A stretch of DNA of 55,398 nt, from the NCBI GenBank assembly GCA_945874105.1, contig CAMCFJ010000018.1, positions 1 to 55,398 of the forward strand, in the 5' to 3' direction. Position numbers and translations under genes: made by a program. This document shows positions 47,344 through 55,381 of the stretch, in pieces. Under the pieces are notes generated by a model, which was not told the origin of the DNA, did no database searches, and saw nothing but the letters and a program-made list of their open reading frames with translations. The stretch's first letter is position 1; every line of letters begins with the position of its first letter. The DNA is from Candidatus Nitrotoga sp. CP45. GTDB taxonomy: Bacteria > Pseudomonadota > Gammaproteobacteria > Burkholderiales > Gallionellaceae.

Positions 47344-47434
47344 GCTAGCGGGTTAAAGTCCCGCCCAAGGAATTGTCCGTGCACCTTGGTAACATGAAGG
47401 AGCGGTGTTCGAGTAATCGAGGGCTGTGAGCTCT
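47344..47434 (+). ncRNA. Structured RNA remnant, probably group II intron domain I fragment
   Basis: Four consecutive hairpins can be drawn: GCGGG/CCCGC (47348-47352 with 47360-47364), CCAAGG/CCTTGG (47365-47370 with 47384-47389), TCGA/TCGA with a GTAA loop (47409-47420) and AGGGCT/AGCTCT (47420-47434, one G-U pair). The primary sequence (GGGTTAAAGTCCCGCCC, GGAATTGTCCGTGCACC, AACATGAAGGAGCGGTGTTCG) resembles bacterial group II intron RNA as I remember it. No intron-encoded reverse transcriptase or domain V is seen, so it would be a dead fragment. Direction is inferred. Confidence 0.4.
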
Positions 47435-47439
47435 GTAGG

Positions 47440-47463
47440 TTGAGCTGAATGAATGAAGCCCAA
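47440..47463 (+). repeat. 24-bp interspersed repeat, copy 1
   Basis: TTGAGCTG-AATGAATG-AAGCCCAA is identical at 48170-48193. Its arms nearly pair (TTGAGCT with AGCCCAA, one mismatch), like the common GGTTGGGCT...AGCCCAAC extragenic palindrome. The two copies flank the lipoprotein gene at 47566-48081. Confidence 0.75.
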
Positions 47464-47565
47464 CATCACTGAGCTACCGGGTTATTGGACGCTGTCTCCA
47501 CCCCGAATGTGATAAGTTTTGCACGTTGTTTGACAAGTTAAATCAATCTCTGCTCCAGGATTCAT

Positions 47566-48081
47566 TCATCTGCTTTTGTAATAACTAAAGGCTTGCTCAG
47601 CGGACATCGGCTCAATCAATGAATAGCAACGGCTATATACATTGTTCTTTTCGATCATGGCTCGTTCCATCATATCTCTGGATACCTTGAGATTCCCTTT
47701 TTCCAAATTTGCGTCGATAGATATCGGTGTTTCAGTACAAAAATTCTCATAAGTTATATGAGTGTTTTGTCTGCAATCGGTATTTGTGTTAGCTCCTGCG
47801 CTACTAGATGTGCAGGAGACAGAGCCAGGCTTCTCCACTTTTACGGTTCTGCAGGATTTATGCACGCGATAGCCGCGCGCTAAAGCACTGCCGATATCGT
47901 CAATTCTGGCTCGTTGGCTTAACTCATCATTGTTCAAGCGTTCATAGTAAGTATCTCTGGAACAGACATAGTGCGCTCTTTCGGCTGAACTCATTTTTTG
48001 AAAAGTGTCAACCGTTGCGCATCCGCACATAGAAATAATTGAAGCAAAAATTATTGCAAAGTACTTTGTGTTGTTTGTCAT
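47566..48081 (-). CDS. Predicted lipoprotein, cysteine-containing, unknown function
   Basis: A 171-residue protein with a lipoprotein-like signal (YFAIIFASIISMCGC; the lipidated Cys would be the second of CGC). The mature part has about seven further cysteines (HYVCSRD, HKSCRTV, VSCTSSS, TDCRQN, NFCTET, SRCYSL), unusually many and likely disulfide-bonded in the periplasm. I do not recognise a family. It is AT-richer than neighbours, transcribed alone, and bracketed by two identical 24-bp repeats, which suggests acquired DNA. Confidence 0.7.
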   Translation of the reverse strand: MTNNTKYFAIIFASIISMCGCATVDTFQKMSSAERAHYVCSRDTYYERLNNDELSQRARIDDIGSALARGYRVHKSCRTVKVEKPGSVSCTSSSAGANTNTDCRQNTHITYENFCTETPISIDANLEKGNLKVSRDMMERAMIEKNNVYSRCYSLIEPMSAEQAFSYYKSR

Positions 48082-48169
48082 GGGTGCCTACATTGAAAGT
48101 GTTTTGAGATCTTACGTAAACGGAATTTGTTAATATTACGGCATCAATTCGTCAAACTAGAGAGCCCGA

Positions 48170-48193
48170 TTGAGCTGAATGAATGAAGCCCAA
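48170..48193 (+). repeat. 24-bp interspersed repeat, copy 2
   Basis: Identical to 47440-47463 and in the same orientation, 707 bp later. It lies between the lipoprotein gene and the end of the DUF4124 gene. Confidence 0.75.
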
Positions 48194-48229
48194 TATCTCA
48201 CCGCTCACCATTACCACCTACGCCATTAC

Positions 48230-48844
48230 TTATTTCGTGGCGCTTCCATTCAGCTCGCGGAAGCGCATCTTGTCGGTTTCATAATTCGCTTTAACCGTGG
48301 CTGCCTTTTCCTGAGCCTTGACCAAGTCCAGTTGCAATTTAGTTAATCTGTCCTCGCCCTCAGTAATGTCGGCTTGCAATGAAGCGGGAAGCTTTCTGCC
48401 AGCGAGTTTTCTATCCGCAGCTTCCTGCTGGTAGTTCATCAAGCTCTCTTGAGCCCCTTTTCGCAGTGACTGTATGCTGCTGATAAGTGACTCTACTTGA
48501 CGCAGGTTGCGATCGCGAGCCAGGTCAATTTCCTTCTCGTTACTGAAAGTGTTCAGCAACGCCTTGTCTTTGCGGCTTAGCTCAAGTTTGGCTTCATTAT
48601 CAATGCGGTTCTTCGCCTCATCCTGCTCATTGGGGCGCCGCTCTTTATTATTTATTTCCTCGGTGCGTTTGATCAAACGTCCCTTATCGCTTAATAGCAC
48701 ATTACTTTTGTTGGCATATTCTGGAGGAATGACTTCGCCGTAACGGGTCACGCCCTTGTCGTCCACCCACTTGTATAGTTTTGCTTCAGCTGTTGTACTG
48801 AAGGCCACAACAATCAACACCAGACATGCGCTAAAAATGTTCAT
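48230..48844 (-). CDS. DUF4124 domain-containing exported protein
   Basis: A 204-residue protein with a signal peptide (ACLVLIVVAFSTTAEA), an N-terminal DUF4124 domain (KLYKWVDDKGVTRYGEVIPPEYANKS) and a long charged coiled-coil region (about 75-195, RLIKRTEEINNKERR to KANYETDKMRFRELNG). DUF4124 is common in proteobacterial periplasmic proteins of unknown role. The start is 1 bp after the pyrE stop, so it is probably co-transcribed with pyrE. Confidence 0.87.
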   Translation of the reverse strand: MNIFSACLVLIVVAFSTTAEAKLYKWVDDKGVTRYGEVIPPEYANKSNVLLSDKGRLIKRTEEINNKERRPNEQDEAKNRIDNEAKLELSRKDKALLNTFSNEKEIDLARDRNLRQVESLISSIQSLRKGAQESLMNYQQEAADRKLAGRKLPASLQADITEGEDRLTKLQLDLVKAQEKAATVKANYETDKMRFRELNGSATK

Positions 48845-48845
48845 C

Positions 48846-49511
48846 TTATTTACGCTCTATCCCATAACGATCACGGTAGGATTGTACTGCTTGCAGATTT
48901 TGCACCATTGCGGGGTTATCCTGCAAGTAACTGAGCAGATCGTTCAGCGTAGCAATTGCCACCACCGGAATACCATAGTTGCGTTCTACTTCCTGTGCTG
49001 CGGAAAGTTCATCTTCATTCCGCTCCGTTTGTTGTCCCAGTTCCATGCGATCCAATGCAATAACCACCCCGCAGGGTGTTGCGCCCGCCGCACGGATCAA
49101 GGCTATGGATTCCCGAACCGAGGTTCCAGCGGAGATAACATCATCGATAATCAGCACACGTCCCTGCAGTTTCGCCCCCACCGTGCTACCGCCTTCACCA
49201 TGGTCTTTGGCCTCCTTGCGGTTAAAGCAGTAAGGCACATTGCGGCCTTTTTCTGCTAGCGCTATGGCCGTTCCCGCCGCGAGCGGGATACCTTTATAAG
49301 CAGGGCCGTACAGCATATCGAAGGGGATTGCTGAGAACAGGATGGTCTGCGCGTAAAATTGTGTAAGCTGTTTCAACGATTCTCCGTCGTTGAACAGACC
49401 CGCATTAAAAAAATAGGGCGATAAGCGGCCAGCCTTGGTTTTGAATTCACCGAAACACAATACCTCTTGCTTGATGGCGAAACGGATGAAATCCTGGCGA
49501 AAATTAGACAT
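48846..49511 (-). CDS. pyrE: Orotate phosphoribosyltransferase
   Basis: PyrE makes OMP from orotate and PRPP in pyrimidine synthesis. The 221-residue protein has the N-terminal hood [74 protein letters not shown] and the PRPP loop [26 protein letters not shown]. It is divergent from the exonuclease III gene with 67 bp between, and is followed by the DUF4124 gene. Confidence 0.97.
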   Translation of the reverse strand: MSNFRQDFIRFAIKQEVLCFGEFKTKAGRLSPYFFNAGLFNDGESLKQLTQFYAQTILFSAIPFDMLYGPAYKGIPLAAGTAIALAEKGRNVPYCFNRKEAKDHGEGGSTVGAKLQGRVLIIDDVISAGTSVRESIALIRAAGATPCGVVIALDRMELGQQTERNEDELSAAQEVERNYGIPVVAIATLNDLLSYLQDNPAMVQNLQAVQSYRDRYGIERK

Positions 49512-49578
49512 GGCAGATAGATCAAAAATTTAGACGTGCCGCCATTATAATTACAAGCTTTGCTTATGGAGAACTTTA

Positions 49579-50370
49579 GTGCGTGTCATCAGCATTAACC
49601 TCAACGGGATTCGCTCTGCCTGCAGCAAGGGATTGTTGCCATGGCTGGCGCAGCAAGATGCCGATATTGTCTGTGTGCAGGAACTCAAAGCGCAAGCCGC
49701 GGACATGACGCTGGAAATGCTAGCGCCATCCGGTTACCACGGCTATTTCCACTATGCCGAAAAAAAGGGCTATAGCGGCGTAGGCATTTATTGCAGGCAC
49801 AAGCCGCAAACAGTCATAGAAGGATTGGGCATACCTGAATTCGACAGCGAAGGGCGTTATATTGAAACGCGGTTCGGCAATTTAAGTGTGGTGTCGCTAT
49901 ACCTTCCCTCCGGTTCCAGCGGTGAGGTGCGCCAGACGGTAAAATTCAAGTTTATGGCTGCCTTCATGCCGCATCTGCGTGAACTTCACGCCAGTGGACG
50001 TGAGGTATTGTTATGCGGCGACTGGAACGTAGCCCACACCGAAAAGGATTTGAAAAATTGGCGCGGCAACCGCAAGAATTCCGGTTTTTTGCCAGAAGAG
50101 CGTGCCTGGCTGACTGAATTATTTAATGAAGTTGGGTTCGTAGACGTGTTTCGTCACCTGCATCCCGAACTGGAAGCTTACACATGGTGGTCGAATCGCG
50201 GCCAGGCTTGGGCAAAAAACGTGGGCTGGCGCATTGACTACCACATTGCTACGCCGGGTATCGCACAGTCCGCTCGATCAGCCAGTATATATATGGATCA
50301 ACGCTTTAGTGACCATGCACCGCTGACGGTGGATTACGATATTAATCTTGAGGAAAACGTGTCTCCTTGA
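49579..50370 (+). CDS. xth: Exodeoxyribonuclease III (AP endonuclease)
   Basis: ExoIII cleaves DNA at abasic sites in base-excision repair. The 263-residue protein has VISINLNGIRSACSKGLLPWL, the metal-ligand motif IVCVQELKAQ, KKGYSGVGIYCR, VLLCGDWNVAHTEKDLKNWRGNRKNSGFLPEERAW, VDVFRHLHP and the catalytic FSDHAPLTVDY. The start is GTG 49579, with GGAG upstream. It stands alone after the divergent pyrE. Confidence 0.96.
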   Translation: MRVISINLNGIRSACSKGLLPWLAQQDADIVCVQELKAQAADMTLEMLAPSGYHGYFHYAEKKGYSGVGIYCRHKPQTVIEGLGIPEFDSEGRYIETRFGNLSVVSLYLPSGSSGEVRQTVKFKFMAAFMPHLRELHASGREVLLCGDWNVAHTEKDLKNWRGNRKNSGFLPEERAWLTELFNEVGFVDVFRHLHPELEAYTWWSNRGQAWAKNVGWRIDYHIATPGIAQSARSASIYMDQRFSDHAPLTVDYDINLEENVSP

Positions 50371-50636
50371 GGTGCCCTTGAATGTTTCAGGAGGCGATGG
50401 CACAAGAACATATACACCTTTGGCGCTAACAGTGGTCTTGCTCGAAGTTGTTTTTTAAAAAATTGGAATGTCCATGTTAAAATTAAAAATTGTGTCGCGC
50501 CAAGTAAAGCATACGATGCGGAAGTTTAAGGACGCATCTATATAACTTCATAACTTCTGAATTTGTCATTCTCACCTTCACGAGGGCAAAGAAGTTTTCG
50601 ATGCCTCTATAGATATAAGAATATCGTCGGATCAAG

Positions 50637-50783
50637 ATGGGCAAGATGAAAGAATTGGAGGACAAGTTGAAGGAATTGGAAAAGATGAAGCTGATGAACA
50701 AACTACCAACACCGGGCAAGGCTGAATCAGATACATGGATAAAGGTTGGTTGCGTTTATAGCGGGCAAGGGGGAAGAAAATGA
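50637..50783 (+). CDS. Possible 48-residue coiled-coil microprotein upstream of ccmF
   Basis: ATG 50637 opens a 48-residue frame that ends at TGA 50781-50783, overlapping the ccmF start as ATGA. The first 22 residues (MGKMKELEDKLKELEKMKLM then NKL) form a heptad-like charged helix; the rest (PTPGKAESDTWIKVGCVYSG) is not recognised. The overlap and helix are suggestive, but the frame is short and has no clear ribosome-binding site. An alternative is that it is only the leader of ccmF. Confidence 0.35.
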   Translation: MGKMKELEDKLKELEKMKLMNKLPTPGKAESDTWIKVGCVYSGQGGRK

Positions 50784-52732
50784 TACCCGAGATCGGTAAT
50801 TTTTCCCTCATGCTGGCGCTCGTGCTGGCGCTAATGCTGGGCATACTGCCTATAGCGGGCAGTATGCGCGGCAATCGGCGGCTGATGGCACTCGCCCGGC
50901 CGGCAGCTCGCGGGCAACTCGCCTTCATCGTTATCGCCTTCGGCTGTCTCGTTTATACCTTTGTTACCAACGATTTCTCGGTTAAATACGTTGCCGCCCA
51001 CTCAAACTCGCTGTTGCCGGTTCAGTACCGCATCGCTGCGGTGTGGGGCGGGCATGAAGGCTCGCTACTTTTATGGATGCTGATGCTCGGCGGGTGGATG
51101 CTGGCGGTAACGTTGTTCAGCAAGCGTCTGCCGGAAGAAATGTTGGCTCGGGTATTAGGCGTAATGGGGCTAATCAGCGTTGGCTTTCTTTCTTTCACGC
51201 TATTCACCTCGAACCCCTTTGAGCGGTTGCTTCCAGCCGCAATGGATGGCCGCGATTTGAATCCGCTGTTGCAGGATCCCGGCATGATATTCCACCCGCC
51301 CTTGCTGTATATGGGTTATGTAGGCTTTTCGGTGGCCTTTTCTTTTGCTATTGCGGCTTTGATCGGCGGCAAGCTTGATGCCACTTGGGCGCGCTGGTCA
51401 CGGCCGTGGACTACAGTGGCGTGGATGTTTCTTACGCTGGGCATCATGCTGGGTAGCTGGTGGGCCTATTATGAGCTGGGCTGGGGCGGCTGGTGGTTTT
51501 GGGATCCGGTCGAGAATGCTTCGTTCATGCCTTGGCTGGTGGGTACTGCACTAATCCACTCTCTGGCAGTAACGGAAAAACGCGGTGCATTCAAAAACTG
51601 GACCGTATTGCTGGCCATTGTCGCTTTCTCTTTAAGCCTGCTCGGGACCTTTCTTGTGCGTTCCGGCGTGCTGACCTCCGTACATTCTTTTGCTTCAGAT
51701 CCGGCGCGCGGACTTTTTATTTTGGCATTCCTGAGTGTCGTGGTCGGCGGTTCGCTTGTGCTATTTGCGTGGCGCGCGCCGAAAGTGGGGCTGGGCAGCG
51801 GATTCGGGTTGATTTCACGTGAGTCGATGCTGCTTTTGAACAATGTGCTGCTGGTCGCCGCCGCTGGCGCAGTATTCCTTGGCACACTCTATCCTTTATT
51901 CCTGGATGCATTGAATATGGGAAAGATTTCAGTCGGACCACCTTATTTTGAAGCTGTGTTTGCGCCTATCATGGCGATTGCCGTTTTCTTGATGGGCATC
52001 GGGCCACGCACATCATGGCAGCAGGCCAGCCTGCCGAAAGTATTTAAACAATTGCTGCCTTGGTTTATCGTCAGTGTGGCATTGGGCATACTTGTGCCAT
52101 CCTGGTTCGGACGCTGGACGGCGCCAGTGGTAGCCGGGACGTCCTTGGGAATGTGGGCATTACTCACAAGCATGGCTTATCTGGTCGCTCGGGTGCGAGG
52201 ATCCACTAGTGGGAGCGCTTGGGAAACGCTGCGCGGCACGCCTCGTTCCACTTACGGCATGTTGCTCGCCCACGCTGGAATTGGCGTGTTTATTCTCGGC
52301 GTGACTCTGGTAAAGGGCTATGAAACCACCAGTGAAATGCGTCTGCGAGTAGGTGACGTGACCAAGCTGGATGGATATTCCTTTCGCTTGCTTGCCATGG
52401 AGAAAATGAAAGGGCCGAATTACAGCGGAATTCGTGGCACTCTGGAGGTAACACAGAATGGAGCGAAGATAGACACGCTCTATCCGGAGAAGCGCCTTTA
52501 TACCATGCAGGATTCAGCCATGACCGAAGGGGCCATTTACACGAGCCTGTTCCGCGATCTTTACGTTGCGCTTGGCGAACAAATCAGCAGGGACGAGTGG
52601 GTTATGCGCATCCAGCACAAACCGATGGTTAACTGGATCTGGGGCGGCTGCTTAATCATGGCGCTTGGCGGTTTGCTGGCGGTGAGCGATCGTCGCTATC
52701 GCCTGCCATTAAAGCCACCCACGCAGAGCTGA
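50780..52732 (+). CDS. ccmF: Haem lyase CcmF, cytochrome c maturation
   Basis: CcmF is the membrane haem lyase that, with CcmH/I, attaches haem to apocytochrome c in the periplasm. The 650-residue protein has about 15 helices, the WWD motif in the block WGGWWFWDPVENASFMPWLVG, VWGGHEGSLLLWMLMLGGW, DPGMIFHPPLLYMGYVGFSVAFSFA with the haem-ligand histidine region, and a C-terminal periplasmic part GYETTSEMRLRVGD. The length is standard. It heads the set ccmF-ccmG-ccmH-ccmI; ccmABCDE are not in this window. Confidence 0.97.
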   Translation: MIPEIGNFSLMLALVLALMLGILPIAGSMRGNRRLMALARPAARGQLAFIVIAFGCLVYTFVTNDFSVKYVAAHSNSLLPVQYRIAAVWGGHEGSLLLWMLMLGGWMLAVTLFSKRLPEEMLARVLGVMGLISVGFLSFTLFTSNPFERLLPAAMDGRDLNPLLQDPGMIFHPPLLYMGYVGFSVAFSFAIAALIGGKLDATWARWSRPWTTVAWMFLTLGIMLGSWWAYYELGWGGWWFWDPVENASFMPWLVGTALIHSLAVTEKRGAFKNWTVLLAIVAFSLSLLGTFLVRSGVLTSVHSFASDPARGLFILAFLSVVVGGSLVLFAWRAPKVGLGSGFGLISRESMLLLNNVLLVAAAGAVFLGTLYPLFLDALNMGKISVGPPYFEAVFAPIMAIAVFLMGIGPRTSWQQASLPKVFKQLLPWFIVSVALGILVPSWFGRWTAPVVAGTSLGMWALLTSMAYLVARVRGSTSGSAWETLRGTPRSTYGMLLAHAGIGVFILGVTLVKGYETTSEMRLRVGDVTKLDGYSFRLLAMEKMKGPNYSGIRGTLEVTQNGAKIDTLYPEKRLYTMQDSAMTEGAIYTSLFRDLYVALGEQISRDEWVMRIQHKPMVNWIWGGCLIMALGGLLAVSDRRYRLPLKPPTQS

Positions 52733-52743
52733 AGGGGAATCCG

Positions 52744-53271
52744 ATGAACCGCTTTCTTCTTCCTCTGGGGGTATTTATTGTTCTTGTTATTTTCTTGTGG
52801 ATGGGACTCTCACTCAATCCCAGGGAAGTTCCATCACCTTTAATCAACAAGGTGGCACCGACTTTTCGGCTGCCACAACTTCACGATTCCGCTAAAACCA
52901 TTGGACCGGAGGATTTGCGCGGCAAGGTTTGGTTGCTTAACGTGTGGTCGTCGTGGTGTGTGACTTGCCGCCAAGAGCATCCTCTGTTGGTAGAGTTGGG
53001 ACGGCAAAATTTGGTGCCGATTTATGGGCTGAATTACAAGGATAATCGCGATGACGGTCTGGCTTTGTTAAAAAGTTCGGGTGACCCCTATGTTTTGTCA
53101 GCCTATGATCGAGAGGGGAACGTTGGCATCGACTGGGGTGTCTATGGGGTTCCGGAAACTTTCGTCATCGATAAATCAGGTCTCATCCGTCACAAGTTTA
53201 TCGGAGCGCTCACGCCTGAAATAATACAGAGCAAACTAATTCCTCTCATTAAGGAGTTGAACGGTGCATAG
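52744..53271 (+). CDS. ccmG: Thiol:disulfide interchange protein CcmG/DsbE
   Basis: CcmG is a membrane-anchored thioredoxin-like protein that reduces apocytochrome or CcmH cysteines. The 175-residue protein has one N-terminal anchor (FLLPLGVFIVLVIFLWMGL), the AP.F.LP motif VAPTFRLPQLHDS, the active site LNVWSSWCVTCRQEHP (WCVTC) and the cis-Pro region YGVPETFVIDKSG. It overlaps ccmH by 8 bp and follows ccmF by 11 bp. Confidence 0.97.
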   Translation: MNRFLLPLGVFIVLVIFLWMGLSLNPREVPSPLINKVAPTFRLPQLHDSAKTIGPEDLRGKVWLLNVWSSWCVTCRQEHPLLVELGRQNLVPIYGLNYKDNRDDGLALLKSSGDPYVLSAYDREGNVGIDWGVYGVPETFVIDKSGLIRHKFIGALTPEIIQSKLIPLIKELNGA

Positions 53272-53740
53272 CAAACTTCTCTTTCTGGTACTGCTGCTTT
53301 TAATGCCACTGGTTCATGCGGCTCCGACAGTGGTTACGAAGGACGATCCTGTACTGGAAAAACGCGTTATGGATCTGTCTACGCATCTCCGCTGCCTGGT
53401 CTGTCAGAACCAAACGATTGCCGATTCCAATGCCGAGCTCGCGGTTGACCTTAAAAATCAAGTGCGCGAGAAACTGCGGCAAGGACAATCAGAGCAGGAA
53501 ATATTGGATTACATGGTAAAGCGCTATGGCGAATTCGTTCTGTTCAGCCCGCTGGTGAAATCAACCACCTGGTTGCTCTGGTTCGGTCCACTTTTACTGC
53601 TGGTTGTGGGGTTGGGCGTGCTCTTTGCTGTTCTGCGCCAGCGCCGCAAGATGATGCAGCGGGCGCCCGCCTTGAGCGCAGATGACCATGCCCGCGCGGC
53701 ATCGTTGTTATCTGGAAAAGAAGGCGAGGGGCATTCATGA
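53264..53740 (+). CDS. ccmH: Cytochrome c maturation protein CcmH
   Basis: A 158-residue thiol protein with a signal sequence (LLFLVLLLLMPLVHA), the haem-site thiol motif LRCLVCQNQTIADSNAELAVDLKNQVREKL (CxxC), VKRYGEFVLFSP and a C-terminal membrane helix. It keeps apocytochrome CxxCH cysteines reduced and forms the lyase complex with CcmF and CcmI. Its end overlaps ccmI by ATGA. Confidence 0.96.
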   Translation: MHSKLLFLVLLLLMPLVHAAPTVVTKDDPVLEKRVMDLSTHLRCLVCQNQTIADSNAELAVDLKNQVREKLRQGQSEQEILDYMVKRYGEFVLFSPLVKSTTWLLWFGPLLLLVVGLGVLFAVLRQRRKMMQRAPALSADDHARAASLLSGKEGEGHS

Positions 53741-54993
53741 TAACGTTTTGGCTCATAGTGGGAGCTCTGATTGTTGTTACGATACTGGTTCTGCTGCCAC
53801 CATTGCTCAGGCGAGGTAATAGCTCATTATCCACCACGCCTTCAGAGGTGAATCTGTCTGTTTACCGTGATCAATTACGCGAATTAGACGCAGATCTGGC
53901 AGCCGGGACACTGAATGAGGTTCAATATCAAAACGCGCGGAGCGATCTGGAGAGTCGCGTGCTGGAAGATTCAGGCACCGCTGAAATCGCTACTGCGCCA
54001 TCGACTGATACCCGCTGGGGTAATGCTTCGATCGCGGCGTTGGTAATTTCAGTACCTTTATTAGCGATTGCTCTATATTTCATGCTGGGTACGCCAGCCG
54101 GATTAAAGCCGCAAATCCCGACAGCAGCTGTTGATGAAGCACACCCGGCCACACCTGAGCAATTTGAGGCAATGGTGACGTGGCTAGCGGAACGGCTTAA
54201 GTCGGAACCGGACAACGTCGATGGCTGGGTGATGCTTGCCCGCTCCTACACCGCCCTCAATCGCTATCAGGATGCCAGTGCTGCATACGTTCGCGCTGTG
54301 GCACTGCAACCGAACAACGCCTCTGTGCTGGCCGATCATGCCGATATACTGGCCATGCTCAAGCAGACCCTGCAGGGAGAGCCAGAAAAAATAATCCAGC
54401 AGGCACTGAAAATCGATCCGAAAAACCTAAAGGCGCTGTCTCTGGCGGGCGCTGCAGCTTACGAACGCAAGGACTACCAGGACGCCATTAAACGGTGGCA
54501 AAAAATTCTCGATTTGTTGCCGGCAGACTCTCCTATAGTGGCCTCGGTCAGCGCCAGCATCAATGAGGCGCGTGGATTGGCCGGACTGTCTCCGACAACT
54601 GCGGCTCCAGCCGGTGGCAAAGCCTCGACCCAGCCAAAAGTGGCGAATGGATCAGTGAGTGGAACGGTGCGTATTGACCCCGCCTACAGGGCGCGAGTCG
54701 CGGAGACCGACAAAGTCTTTATTTTTGCCCGAGCTGTGGAGGGTGGACGCAAACCGCCGCTGGCTGTTATGCGCACGACAGTGAAGGAGCTGCCGTTTAA
54801 TTTCACATTGGATGACAGCATGTCGATGGCACCAGGTTTGAACCTATCTTCTGTGACCGATGTTATTGTTGGTGCGCGCATATCAAAGTCGGGAAATGTA
54901 ATTTCTAGCCCAAAAGATCTGGAGGGGCTTTCAAAACCGGTGAAAACCGGTCAAAAAAATATAGTCATTACCATCGATTCAGAGGTCAAATAA
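53737..54993 (+). CDS. ccmI: Cytochrome c maturation protein CcmI
   Basis: A 418-residue apocytochrome chaperone. Two N-terminal membrane helices (about 1-25 and 93-115) flank a cytoplasmic loop with NLSVYRDQLRELDADLAAGTLNEVQYQNARSDLESRVLED, a family signature. The periplasmic part has TPRs (DNVDGWVMLARSYTALNRYQDASAAYVRAV, NLKALSLAGAAAYERKDYQDAIKRWQKIL) and a C-terminal beta domain (GTVRIDPAYRARVAETDKVFIFARAV). It completes the ccmFGHI set, just upstream of the rRNA operon. Confidence 0.94.
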   Translation: MITFWLIVGALIVVTILVLLPPLLRRGNSSLSTTPSEVNLSVYRDQLRELDADLAAGTLNEVQYQNARSDLESRVLEDSGTAEIATAPSTDTRWGNASIAALVISVPLLAIALYFMLGTPAGLKPQIPTAAVDEAHPATPEQFEAMVTWLAERLKSEPDNVDGWVMLARSYTALNRYQDASAAYVRAVALQPNNASVLADHADILAMLKQTLQGEPEKIIQQALKIDPKNLKALSLAGAAAYERKDYQDAIKRWQKILDLLPADSPIVASVSASINEARGLAGLSPTTAAPAGGKASTQPKVANGSVSGTVRIDPAYRARVAETDKVFIFARAVEGGRKPPLAVMRTTVKELPFNFTLDDSMSMAPGLNLSSVTDVIVGARISKSGNVISSPKDLEGLSKPVKTGQKNIVITIDSEVK

Positions 54994-55124
54994 ATCGAAG
55001 CCACCATGCGGCTGCATGGGCCGGCAGTGCACCTTAAACACACTTGTATGCGTTAATCGGACAAGCACGAATCCAAGTATTGCAAGTCTGGGAAGTATAT
55101 TTACGCGCTATATAAACAAAATGC

Positions 55125-55152
55125 TTGACCATCAACATTTGCTCTGTATAAT
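55125..55152 (+). promoter_or_regulatory. rRNA operon promoter (P1-like)
   Basis: TTGACC (55125-55130) and TATAAT (55147-55152) are spaced by 16 bp, close to the sigma-70 consensus, and are followed by a GC-rich discriminator GCGCCCCT typical of stringently controlled rRNA promoters. An AT-rich tract upstream could bind the alpha C-terminal domain. It is the only strong promoter seen in the leader. Confidence 0.85.
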
Positions 55153-55179
55153 GCGCCCCTCTCGCTGCTACGGCAGCCC

Positions 55180-55190
55180 GTTCTTTAAAA
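55180..55190 (+). promoter_or_regulatory. boxA-like antitermination site
   Basis: GTTCTTTAAAA resembles the boxA consensus TGCTCTTTAACA that loads NusB/NusE for antitermination of rRNA transcripts. It lies about 30 bp after the -10 element, early in the leader, as expected. Confidence 0.6.
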
Positions 55191-55381
55191 GTTTACAGAC
55201 AACCGACGAGTGTGGGTACATGCGCTGAGGCGATGATAAACAGGTGGATACGTTCACTTGAATATCATGACTCAAGACACAAAAGCAGTACCTCACACGA
55301 AGTCGAAGAAATGAAATATTGATTCGCTTTGAGTGAGATCGATTTACCTGAGAGGGTAGATTAAAAACAAGCATAGAGATT

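Larger units (their letters stand above)
54994..55381 (+). other. Upstream and leader region of the rRNA operon
   Basis: This 388-bp stretch holds no gene. It contains a short hairpin (CCATGC-GGCT-GCATGG, 55004-55019) that may end the ccm transcript, an AT-rich stretch (about 55095-55122) suited to a UP element, the rRNA promoter (55125-55152), a boxA-like site (55180-55190) and the long transcribed leader of 16S rRNA. Short coding frames here are shadows of the leader. Confidence 0.8.

Noticed and set aside
50483-50719. 78-residue frame on the minus strand upstream of ccmF
   Set aside because: It is antisense to the possible microprotein and has low-complexity Ser/Phe/Asn content expected from the complement of Lys/Glu codons.
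55016-55228. 70-residue frame in the rRNA leader
   Set aside because: It spans the rRNA promoter and boxA-like site; the region is regulatory and leader RNA, not coding.
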